Below are positions 54,603 through 64,000 of a stretch of DNA of 64,000 nt, in pieces. A program made the translations under genes and the position numbers. The notes below the pieces were generated by a model. It saw nothing but the letters and a program-made list of their open reading frames with translations. It was not told where the DNA came from and ran no database searches. Each line of letters begins with the position of its first letter. The stretch's first letter is position 1. Source of the DNA: Isoperla grammatica (Eukaryota > Arthropoda > Insecta > Plecoptera > Perlodidae); the NCBI GenBank assembly GCA_945910005.1, contig CAMDTW010000588.1, forward strand, positions 1 to 64,000, given 5' to 3'.

Positions 54603-55330
54603 AGATGGGGTTAACAAATTTAGAGATATTATTATAATTATATTAATGAATTTGGAATTTCACTTGTACAATAACGCTTATCTCGTTGTTTGTAGGCGTT
54701 GTAGAGCCAACGACGACGGTAGTGTTAACCCCCTCGCCGCCGCCGCTACCCGAGCCGCCAATGGCGATGACACGTATATGTAAACAAATTCCTAATCAAA
54801 TTTTTTTTGACAACACCATTTCTTCATAATAAATCGATATGTTAATAAAGAAATTTATTATTTTATTTAGTAGTTAATTTAATAATAGAATTATTTATTA
54901 TTTAATATTTTATTTTATTTATAAATTAAATAAATTGATGATTAATTAATAAATCTTTAACTTACAATTGTATTTCTTTTCTGAACATTCATTTCTAAGC
55001 AATTAAGGGGTATTGAACCTAAAAAATAATGTGTTTTGTTGTTTTGTTTTTTATCACCATTCTTTATTCAACTTGTTGTTTCAGAAGAAATCAGCATTCA
55101 AGCCTGGATTGGCCTATTCAGTGATATATTGCGTCAACATTCCCGTGATGATGAAGGTAAACGAGTTACCAGCGTTATTATTAAATTGTATTCCAACGAA
55201 TGAATTCACTGACGTAGCCGCATTTCCAGTAGTTAATTTATTAATAGAATTATTTATCATTTAATATTTTATTTTATTTATAAATTAAATAAATTGATGA
55301 TTAATTGTGTGTATACAAGTGTGTGTATAC
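54603..55330. other. A/T-rich region with an ~80-bp direct repeat and a possible exon
   Basis: 54871-54948 and 55231-55308 are direct repeats (TAGTTAATTTA(A/T)TAATAGAA...). Between them 55085-55156 looks like an internal exon (TGTTTCAG acceptor, GAAG|GTAAAC donor, frame EISIQAWIGLFSDILRQHS). 54699-54850 also has an open Pro/Thr-rich frame after TTGTAG. No family recognised. Confidence 0.35.
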
Positions 55331-55883
55331 AAGTGTATACAGTTCTTATGTAGGGTAGATCATGCAAGCACTGTACAGTGTATACAGTCATTATGTAGGA
55401 GAGAGCATGCAAGCACTGTACAGTGTATACAGTCATTATGTAGGACAGAGCATGCAAGCACTGTACAGTGTATACAGTCATTATGTAGGAGAGAGCATGC
55501 AAGCACTGTACAGTGTATACAGTCATTATGTAGGAGAGACCATGCAAGCACTGCTCAGTGTATACAGTCATTATGTAGGAGAGAGCATGCAAGCACTGTT
55601 TAGTGTATACAGTCATTATGTAGGAGAGAGCATGCAAGCACTGTACAGTGTATACAGTCATTATGTAGGAGAGAGAATGCAAGCACTGTACAGTGTATAC
55701 AGTCATTATGTAGGAGAGAGCATGCAAGCACTGTACAGTGTATACAGTCATTATGTAGAAGAGAGCATGCAAGCACTGTACAGTGTATACAGTCATTATG
55801 TAGGAGAGAGCATGCAAGCATTGTACAGTGTATACAGTCATTATGTAGGAGAGAGCATGCAAGCACTGTACAGTGTATACAGT
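55331..55883 (+). repeat. 45-bp satellite, array 1 (~12 units)
   Basis: Units GTACAGTGTATACAGTCATT + ATGTAGGAGAGAGCATGCAA + GCACT. Palindromic words TGTATACA, GCATGC and TGTACA lie in each unit. Open on several frames of both strands because 45 is a multiple of three; not treated as coding. Confidence 0.97.
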
Positions 55884-58800
55884 TAGTCCGTTAGGTGGCA
55901 TATAACCCCCCCTCCCCCCCCCCCTGGCGCAAATTTTCAGAATAGCAGTTTTGTAGAGAAAAAAACGAGGAACAATAATCCACTTGTTTGCCACGTGACA
56001 GCTGGGGCGTTTGGCCTCCAGGGATGTCCAAAGTTGAGATAATTTTACTAATAACATCTGAAAGTTTGGTCACGTTTCTGGAAATTATGTCTGTTGAAAT
56101 TGCAAAAATCAATACATATATTTCCCCTTACTAATAATTGAATAAACTAACGTCAATAATTAAGGGTTGTCCAACAATTATAGTTATATTGACTCTACTT
56201 TAGATATACCATTCACTATGGTTAATCCGTAAAGTGGCACCTGCAACTAATGTGGCTACTTGCTTTCTTAAAGAAACACCTATGATTTTACATTGTTTCC
56301 TTGATTGCTTGTTGGTATCTGGGGCGTTTACATTGTAGGGGTGTCCATCGTCATAAATATAAATATAATTGTATTTTTTTTTTTTTAGTGGGTAATCCCT
56401 AAAGATAATAATTTTTGCACTACCAAACTTCATATACTATGTACAAACAATCAATATTTATATGTTGGTATTATTATGAACAGGGTTGTCCAAAATCAAC
56501 AATGTGCCGATACCACTTATGGTGGCATTCCTCCAAATACACACACATTTTGTTCTGAACATTACTTAAGTTAAAGCTGAGTAAAATTTATAAATAATAT
56601 TATTCCGTAGAATAAACACATTTACATTACTGTACAAAGTTCATTTGAGTTGATAAAAGCAATTATTGTATTCTATTTAAAATTTATCCAAAACCAAATG
56701 TGATGTAATAGCTTAGTATAAGCCGATGTCCTGAAGAGATCGCGGACTCCACTTGACACTTGTCAAGGAAATACATCAATTTATAATGTGAATAGCCTGT
56801 TTCGTGGAAATCTTTCAATTTATCAAAACAGCTAGGCCTCAATAACAATTAAAATGCCAAATTTACCCTGCCTATACAAGCCGTGATTCGATAAAAATGC
56901 TGTAAGAATGAGAAGAGATCAAGCAAAGAAGTATTTAATAACTGGGTGAATGACGAACTTCATCGAGTTTGGAAATAATTTCTTTCAAATTCTAACAAAA
57001 TACAAATAGTACAATACAATCAATCTTATCGCAGTGGAGAAGTGAGCTATTTGCAGACTAACTATTGCATAGACGATTGTTTTGTGGTATGTGAAGACAC
57101 GTGTGCACTGTTATGACTAGTGTAGGTGGCCGCCCAGGCATTACAAACCCCGTGGACGATCTACAGTAAACAGAAGAAGAGGTCAATACAAACAACTTGC
57201 TGCATTGTCAGTATGCTCTAAACATTTCTGAACAACCACGTGTTCTCGTTATCAGAAGTCCGGACACAGGTGTGAATTTTTTCTTTTGGTGATGTCCACG
57301 ACCACAGTCAATAATTTTATTTTATTTCATACAGGTTCTGGGAACAAACGAAGACTAGTTGACGTAAATCAAGTGGGAAATATAATTGGGGTGGAAATGT
57401 CTAATGCTCTTCCTGCTTTCCATGCATTCAGTGGGTGTTATAGTACAAGCGCATTAATTGTTCACCGAGGGAAACTGGCTCCACTGAAGGTTCTTGAAAA
57501 CCACAATATCTGGGTGCGTTTACGTCTTTGGAAACATCGATGAGGAACTATGAAACACTAGACAAATTTGTGTTTGATATATTAGCATCATTAGACAAAC
57601 CATTTAACGTAAATAACTTCGATATACCATCTTAAAAAAGTGCACTTCATCTGTAAATTGCGCCAAACTACAACGGCTTAGACTTCAGCCTCTCATCTCC
57701 TTGTAGATCGTCTTTAGGACAGCCCATAAAACGAGCTAATTGGTCACTTGTTTGGAATCGGGCAATGGAAGCTAAACCAGATATCCCTGGACCTAATTAT
57801 AATGTCTTGACTCTTGAGTATACGTGAACTGAGGGTTGCATTATGCCACAAGTATTTGTAGGTCTGCTGAGTGAGAACACCAATAATGATGATGCTGGCG
57901 ATGATGATGCCGAAGAAGAAGTAGATGAGCTCAGTAAAGTTGACGATTACCAAGAAATGGATTTGTACTTTGACGAAGACGATTAGCTAGAGGGAGAGAG
58001 AGAGGAACGAAGGAACAGATTCCAATGAAACAATGAGCAATAACATATAAATTACACTAAACTGAACACACTTCATTCCTACCTTCACAGCAAACTTTCC
58101 GTATACAACAAACACCCGGCGTTAGTTAAACCGTTTCCCTTGATTTTCAATCGGAATTCCGTATTAATTTAATTTTGGCTTCCTTATGCTTTTGGTAAGA
58201 CAATATGAAAGTACCTACATCAACATTGTGTAAGTTTGCAAACCAATTCCATGATAATTCGTCTATTTACAGTTATCCCAGTAATTCTCCACTCTTAGAA
58301 AAACTACAAAACTTCGTCCATTTTAGGAGATCGTCGCTTAAAATGTAGAAAGTGACGGTTTATTTATTGCCATGTAAATTGAAGCTTATTTATATTGAAT
58401 TTTTGGACAACCCTATCTAAAAAATAAAATAGTTCTGTTTTGTATTTTATTTCGACTCGATGATGACAAAACTCTGACAGCATTTTTCCATCGAGTAATA
58501 TAATTAGGCAATTTATTAATTAAAACATTAAATTATATTATGGACACCCCTGACTATGTTAATGTCATGGATTAAATATATGCTTATTAATAAGGGGGTT
58601 TACTGATTTTGGTACCATGCATACATATATTTCGTCTTCTTACATTGTTCTCATATTGATACTAATAATAAATCCAGCATTTTGGGCACCCCTTTAAAAA
58701 AAATTCTTCATAATCTGTTTTTAATAAGTTGTATGAATCATTATACTACTATATGGATCTTTTTCCAATCAGGATGTGCCAAAAATTGCATGTAACAGTT

Positions 58801-59123
58801 GTATACAGTGGTAAAAATGTTTATATTTTTATTTGGACACCCCTTAATGAATTATCTTTGTTTTTTTGTACTAAAAATAAGAAAATACTACTATACATCA
58901 CTTTATGAAAGAATAATTACAAATTCACAAATACTTTGATAAAAAGTGACCAATTCAAATTTTGAAAATCTCAACTTTGGACACCCCTGGAGGCCAAACG
59001 CCCCAGCTGTCACGTGGCAAACAAGTGAATTATGAATTCTAATTTTTTTTTCTATCGAACTGCTATAGTGAAAATTTGCGCCAGGGGGGGGGGAGGGTCG
59101 CTTCCTTAGCACCTAATGGACTA
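55884..59123. mobile_element. 3.24-kb terminal-inverted-repeat element inside the 45-bp satellite
   Basis: Ends TAGTCCGTTAGGTG / CACCTAATGGACTA with AGT on both sides (55881-55883 and 59124-59126), which rejoin to the normal satellite word ATACAGTCATT. The first ~165 bp of each end are similar in inverted orientation, including CCACGTGACAGCTGGGGCGT. Further in, ~145-bp degenerate subrepeats are marked by GGGNTGTCCA on the left (56021, 56163, 56337, 56482) and TGGACANCCC on the right (58403, 58541, 58683, 58835, 58979). The centre carries a decayed coding region (57233-57985). A 3-bp target duplication is compatible with several DNA-transposon groups. I do not assign one. Confidence 0.85.
57233..57985 (+). 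pseudogene. remnant of a SPDTD...HAFTGCD protein family
   Basis: Blocks across frames: RVLVIRSPDTGVNFFF, then GSGNKRRLVDVNQVGNIIG, then LPAFHAFSGCYSTSA..HRGKLAPLKVL, then NRAMEAKPDIPG, and an acidic C-terminus (DDDAEEEVDEL). I know these motifs from a large family of uncharacterised, multi-copy proteins in invertebrate and cnidarian genomes. GVN replaces DV after SPDT and Cys-Tyr replaces Cys-Asp, so acidic positions are lost. Frameshifts near 57295 and 57540. The usual Cys-rich C-terminus is absent. Confidence 0.55.
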
Positions 59124-59747
59124 AGTCATTATGTAGGAGAGAGCATGCAAGCACTGTACAGTGTATACAGTCATTATGTAGGAGAGAGCATGCAAGCACT
59201 GTGCAGTGTATACAGTCATTATGTAGGAGAGAGCATGCAAGCACTGTACAGTGTATACAGTCATTATGTAGGAGAGAGCATGCAAGCACTGTACAGTGTA
59301 TACAGTCATTATGTAGGAGAGAGCATGCAAGCACTGTACAGTGTATACAGTCATTATGTAGGAGAGAGCATGCAAGCACTGTACAGTGTATACAGTCATT
59401 ATGTAGGAGAGAGCATGCAAGCACTGTACAGTGTATACAGTCATTATGTAGGAGAGAGCATGCAAGCACTGTACAGTGTATACAGTCATTATGTAGGAGA
59501 GAGCATGCAAGCACTGTACAGTGTATACAGTTCTTATGTAGGAGAGAGCATGCAAGCACTGTACAGTGTATACAGTCATTATGTAGGAGAGAGCATGCAA
59601 GCACTGTACAGTGTATACAGTCATTATGTAGGAGAGAGCATGCAAGCACTGTACAATGTATACAGTCATTATGTAGGAAAGAGCATGCAAGCACTGTACA
59701 GTGTATAAAGTTCTTATGTAGGAGAGAGCATGCAAGCACTGTACAGG
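59124..59747 (+). repeat. 45-bp satellite, array 2 (~14 units)
   Basis: Same unit and orientation as array 1, continuing it after the 3.24-kb insertion. Units are more uniform than in array 1. It ends abruptly at a SINE core at 59748. Confidence 0.97.
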
Positions 59748-60049
59748 ATATTTGGGCTTAACGTCTCATATTTTTGCAACGAGGCTAATCAAGACAATGA
59801 GTGGGTGATATATGAAGATGAAATATGGGTCTATTTGGAGGAAAGGGGCAAGTAGGAGGGAGCGTGAGGAAAGGGGAAAGGGGAGGAAAGGGGATTGGGG
59901 TGTGGACCGCACTTTGTCTGGCTTCTCCTCCTCGACCAGTCCGGCTAGGGTGGCCCTACCAGAAGCATACGCTTCCGCCGGCATAGCTCTCGGGATCAAC
60001 AAAGCACGCAAACCTGCCCACCACGATAAGGTAGCAGTCCCTGGGCAGG
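59748..60049 (-). mobile_element. SINE-like family, copy N (short middle, head A)
   Basis: Complete head and core, but the TTGATTGATT tail is missing: the satellite joins directly to GATATTTGGGC. No target duplication found. Confidence 0.85.
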
Positions 60050-60384
60050 CAAACTCAAGGTGTTATTGGAAGCACCACTACTGGAGAAAGGCATGTATTT
60101 GAAAATGAAAGCCAGAAACTGCCGTCTTTGGCAGTAGCCATCTTCCTCGTGAGTGTTCCAAACCTCACGTGTCGAACCGTCTTGCCATTAAGGTGTTGTG
60201 TCTTCAATGTTTACTTTCAGCTCTCAAAGTGGTCATCTCTCACAAAGGTAAGCTGTCTACATTCTACAACACCTGATATTATTAGCTATAACTAAACAAA
60301 CAACAGTTTCTCTACGGTTGTCGAAACCTTTAGTTCAAACTTTCCCGATGGCAACTGTAAACGAAAGATCGTCATTTTGGAGAA
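60050..60384. other. possible small exon; otherwise unassigned
   Basis: 60221-60247 is a 27-nt candidate exon (TACTTTCAG ... AAAG|GTAAGC). Nothing else recognised. Confidence 0.25.
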
Positions 60385-60655
60385 TCGAGAATCGAGACGA
60401 TGAGCGGGTGAAAATGAAGATGAGAAAGATAATGATGATGAAGAATAAAGCCACATCCGAATCAGGTCCATTGTACGTCGCGTGGGTCGTCATACGGGAG
60501 TCCAGCAAGGGAGGGGCAGGGCCATGTGGGAGGAGAAATCTTCAGTGGGTGGGTGGGGGGGTGGGGGGGGGGGGGGGAGGGACAGGGTCTCCTTTCGTCG
60601 CCTATTACAACTAGCAGTCACTCTGGGCCTATTCTACCCCGGGCCGAGATCGGTC
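60385..60655 (-). mobile_element. SINE-like family, copy O (long middle, head B)
   Basis: Lacks tail and core start, beginning at AATCGAGACGATGAGCGGG. The middle is followed by a long G-run and head B (GTCGCCTATTACAACTAGCAG, one indel from copy B). Flanks GATCGTCATTTTGGAG and GATCGGTCTTTTTAG may be a decayed target duplication. Confidence 0.8.
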
Positions 60656-60959
60656 TTTTTAGAACTGTAACTGAATTAATTTAATAAAACAATACTGAAA
60701 GTAATGAAACCAATAGAATTTGATTAAATTCAATAGGTCCTTTTTTACTGTTTTAAAGGTACTATTTGCCTGCCTTTTTCTCACTTGAAAGGTCCTGAAC
60801 ACCCTAGCTCCTAGAAAGCGATGCGATGAAATGTGTTGAAATTCATCTAATGGAACAACTACCACTGACACACGATAACAATGGAATTCCGTGAAACCCC
60901 CACCCCTCATTCATCTCATTCCTGAATAACAACGCTAATTGTACCCTGTTTTCGTTTAG

Positions 60960-62672
60960 TGACAACTTGGTATCCCTCTGAACCATTTGTGATCACAAAA
61001 CTTAGTAGTCAAACGAGTGAAACATCCGCTCCGATGAGTTTTGCTGAGGACATAGAATTTATTGGTGACAGCATGCTGTTAAGATTCGCGAAGGAAGTTT
61101 TGCGACAGAGGACTTGGTAAGCTACGAATGATATGGGGCCGTCCATAAATGTCACACTATTTGGGGGGGGGGGGGGGGTCTTCAAATTGTGACAATATGT
61201 GACGGGAGGGGGGGAGGGGTCAGTCTTTCTGTGACATCAATGCATGCACTACATATAACTCTTTTTCAGTGTTTTACATTTTTCAAATAATCCCGCAATT
61301 TCACGCATTTCCAAAAGTGGTTTTTAGCCACTATAATGCACCACCTGCTGTGAAAATGTAAAAAAAAATAAAGAAAATACAAATATTTGATCTCGATGTG
61401 GCTTATTTTGTCCCAGTTTTTTTTTTTATGTTGGCATGTCGGTGGGGTGGGGGGGGGGGGCAGTAAATTATTCTTTTGTGACATCATTAAAGGGGGGGGG
61501 GGGGTCACACTTGTTGTGACTAACTGTGACAAGGTGGGAGGGGAGAGGGGGGGGGGGTCTAATTTGGTCAAAAATTGTGTGACATCATTTATGGACGGAC
61601 CCTATATATGTTTTTTTTTGTCTGAAAATGTGCAGAGAAGTTCATATTACAATACGGATTACAACTTACTTGAGACAAATACTAAGGCAGTGGCGTAGCT
61701 ACGTCTTTATGGGCCCGGGTGCAAACAGGAAAAGACGCCCCCCCCCCCCCCCCCCCCCAAAGTCAATTTTTCGATTAAAGGTTTAAAACACATGAAATGT
61801 TTGAGATATTCAACTTTACTCGTCTCGTATGTAGCTTTTAAACCATACCTAGCCGAAGAGCTTTTGTTTCGATGCAAGACCAGTTTCATTTAAATCATAC
61901 GACGAATTATAGAAAATTGTCACTATCAGGTTAAAACTGTACAAAGAATAATGGGGCATACGTGGAGTTCAAGTAGTGCAGCTGCAACCTCTGCCACCCG
62001 ATAGCTACGCCACTACTATGTTTGACTTGCTAGTCTGCCCTTACTACGCTACTTCATGAGTAGCCTACTCTACATTTCATTATTGCTTTTTATAGGTCAA
62101 CGAAAAGAGAGGTGGGGTTTGACCGTGTCGGGGCACACCCTAAAAAAAGTCTTGCGGAAGGTTTCGCGGCTGCGCAAACAAGGAAAACAGCCCAATAAAA
62201 AAAAGCTATCGTTATGTTGGGCACGTACGATTTGTTGGTTCGTAAAATCAAAATAGTATATTTGTTTCAAAATTGATCTCCGTGTGTACCTGTAATAACA
62301 TTTTAATTTTGCTCTTTTCAAAAGAGCAAGAGAAACGTGACTCCAAAAAGAATGTGCCACGCCATTTGGGATATAGCAAGGATTATCGTCACCAAAACGC
62401 CCCAAATAATCCTGCTAACTCTGCCCCCCATATTATGTCGTACCACGCCGGAAGACATAAAGCGGCTACTCTTGTACAACTGCTACATATAAAAATTGGG
62501 GGAAAAACGTAAATATGCACTTATAACTCATTTATAATCACCTATGACAATTGATTTTCCTTTCGTGTAATCTGCATAATATGTAACTTGCAGACGCCAA
62601 TGTACGAGCTATTGACGTAAACAAGCTCTTTCTTACGCCAAGCGATACGCCGAACGAGGCCTACTATGAGAC
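60960..62672 (+). CDS. candidate exons of an unrecognised gene
   Basis: Three exon-like blocks on one strand: 60960-61116 (CGTTTAG acceptor, CTTG|GTAAGC donor, open frame with MSFAEDIEFIGDSMLLRFAKEV), a block from 62096 (TTTTATAG acceptor, basic frame KERWGLTVSGHTLKKVLRKV), and 62594-62672 (TTGCAG ... GAGAC|GTAAGG, frame VRAIDVNKLFLTPSDTPNEAYY). A further open block lies at 62327-62512. The first two do not join in the same frame without a stop, so the model is incomplete. No family recognised. Confidence 0.3.
61134..61602. mobile_element. GGGGCCGTCCATAAATG-type MITE with poly-G interior
   Basis: Ends GGGGCCGTCCATAAATG-TCACAC and its complement GTGTGACATCATTTATGGAC, with ATAT next to both ends. 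The interior holds four G-runs of 8-16 bases. No coding. Termini of this kind are widespread in arthropod genomes as I remember, but were not checked. Confidence 0.65.
61603..62095. other. intron-like, poly-C tract
   Basis: A ~20-base C-run at 61739-61758 and unassigned sequence. No gene supported. Confidence 0.35.
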
Positions 62673-63192
62673 GTAAGGAACCATGACAAATAATTATGTA
62701 ATGGTGAAATTCAAGAATGAAGGCCTACAACAAAATGTTCTATTTCATTCATATGGGGCACGGGAGCAACCGGCGGCCAGCTGGCAAACATTGGAACGCG
62801 GCCAGCATACGAGCCGTTCACCAACATTTGGTGTCCCTCGGAGTATATTAAACACAAAACCAAAAAGGTTGATGAAGTTAGATTCGTAACAAACCGGTAT
62901 TTTAAGTTTAAATTTGTTCATTTCAATTCAACGCCTTCAGCTTCAAAATGTTATGCCAAAAGAAATAAGGATCGATCGCTGTAAATAACACGGTGGTGGT
63001 GGTGACAGCGTGTGTTCATCAAGCTTAATAAGGATAATCGTTGTTAGATAGTAGAATAAGTTGACGATTTTACTCGATCGATCTTTATTTGTGGGGTGTC
63101 AATCAATAGGGTTAATGATTTGCCAAGCGCTATTGAGGAGCTCCCCCCCCCCCCCCCCCAAAAGTTGACCCATTCACGGTAGGGAGTTTGAC
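62673..63192. other. no gene recognised; poly-C tract
   Basis: A C-run at 63143-63160 directly precedes the transposase tail. An open stretch at 62683-62889 has no recognisable motif. Confidence 0.35.
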
Positions 63193-63420
63193 GAAGTGAT
63201 GGGTCTGGCACTAACGACTGTCCAGAACGTGATAGTTGCTTGTGCTGTTCTTCCCAATCTGGCCGTCAATATGAATGAACCAGAGCCGCCCCTTGATCTA
63301 GAGGTTCCTCTTATAGACGAACATCACGACGATGTAGGCCTACCCATCAATGTTCCCGACCAGGGAGGTAACGCTGCTGTTCAAAGAGCCATCATTGAAT
63401 ACTTTTGCCGCCTTCATTAG
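63193..63420 (+). pseudogene. PIF/Harbinger transposase, C-terminal fragment 2
   Basis: VQNVIVACAVLPNLAVNMNE, then an acidic Pro-rich linker, then GNAAVQRAIIEYF before the stop at 63420. The motif order equals that of the fragment at 12961-13183 (VACAVLHNLA...RRAIIEYF type). His is replaced by Pro in VLPN. The catalytic core is absent upstream, where a C-run and unrelated sequence lie. Confidence 0.65.
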
Positions 63421-64000
63421 GCATTCTTATTGATCACTTTATGGCGGTTCCATCCGCTTTTTAGTTTTTATGTTTTCTAAGATGTGGTCAGAAAGATGTA
63501 GACCTACTTTAAAAATGAAAATCTACTATATCGCTCGTTAGTATTCCTTTTTAGTTTAACGGTATTATTTCTAGCTTTGTACTGGCTAACGGAAAAAACA
63601 TCCACATCATTAAAGGGTGGGAGGTCGTCTAGGCTATATGTCATTAACCATTGTTTCAGTAGACATTGGATACATATGACATATTTACGCCTCTCCTGGA
63701 TATGGCCTGTGAGCTTACATACAAAGCATAGTATTTATCACATTCCATGTGTGTAGCCCTATGCTACTTGTGACAAGTGGATAGTAGGCCAGCTTTACTA
63801 CACGGAAAAAAATATTTACGTAACAGTTTTTGCTGACCGTGTTCTGCTGTTTCAGCAAGATTTACGGTAAATTTTGCTGAACAGTATTGCTAAAACAGCA
63901 TAAACACTTCTGCTAACTAAAAACTAATTAAAACAGCATAATAGATTGCAAGAACAGCAAAATGCTACGCTAGCGGTGAATTTTGCAGAACAGTATTGCT
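63421..64000. other. no gene; start of a repeat at the window edge
   Basis: GGT(A/G)AATTTTGC(T/A)GAACAGTATTGCT occurs at about 63865-63892 and again at 63975-64000, with CAGCA words in between, so a ~109-bp tandem repeat or inverted-repeat element begins here and leaves the window. Confidence 0.5.

Noticed and set aside
55360..55886. Long open frames on both strands (YSHYVGESMQAL-type repeats), also at 59076-59761
   Set aside because: The unit is 45 bp, so any stop-free unit is open in many frames; no start context, domain or flanking coding signal.
62683..62889. Short gene with start and stop
   Set aside because: No motif, no splice or flank support; composition not distinctive.

Overview
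The window is nuclear DNA of an invertebrate animal. It has spliced, widely spaced exons, no operons, abundant microsatellites, four satellite or minisatellite loci, and a dense layering of animal mobile elements: BEL/Pao, CR1/Jockey/I-like LINEs, SINEs, P element, hAT, PIF/Harbinger, Mutator-like and TTAA-type elements. The scattered TAGGCCTA words and MADF-type gene suit a marine invertebrate (arthropod or deuterostome), but I cannot assign a phylum from the sequence.

Layout. 1-2.5 kb: a tRNA-like SINE piece, a (TA)n tract and a broken LINE ORF1. 2.7-5.8 kb: a 0.9-kb inverted duplication of the last exons of an unrecognised gene. 6-13.3 kb: non-coding DNA, LINE pieces, a transposase fragment, a Myb/SANT exon and the tail of a Harbinger transposase. 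13.3-14.8 kb: a 65-bp satellite. 16.1-23.7 kb: a Mutator-like transposase pseudogene split by a structurally intact, young BEL/Pao element (two 497-bp LTRs with two differences, 5-bp target duplication, full-length polyprotein). 24.1-25.4 kb: a 33-bp minisatellite with a 14-unit higher-order repeat. 27-34.3 kb: LINE ORF2 with three SINE insertions, a hAT-like fragment and a P-element-like transposase with recognisable introns but several frameshifts.

34.6-41.2 kb holds the best host-type gene, a four-or-more-exon MADF protein. A SINE fragment interrupts its third exon and a 1.9-kb hAT element sits directly against its last splice acceptor. 42.2-44.2 kb holds a compact three-exon coiled-coil gene (300 codons) whose C-terminus, one membrane segment plus a short Cys-containing tail ending GPIPL, looks like a KASH domain. 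44.4-54.6 kb: a LINE, a leucine-rich-repeat gene fragment and a decayed BEL/Pao element interrupted by a TTAA-flanked 714-bp foldback element. 55.3-59.7 kb: a 45-bp satellite split by a 3.24-kb element whose long terminal inverted repeats are built of ~145-bp subrepeats and which carries remains of a protein family with SPDT...HAFSGC motifs. 60-64 kb: two SINEs, candidate exons of an unrecognised gene, a GGGGCCGTCC-type MITE and a second Harbinger transposase tail.

The main recurring component is one modular SINE-like family with about 15 copies. Many copies have 11-14 bp target duplications, two alternative heads and two alternative middles are seen, and every copy lies in the same orientation. 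Its insertions give a relative chronology for much of the window.
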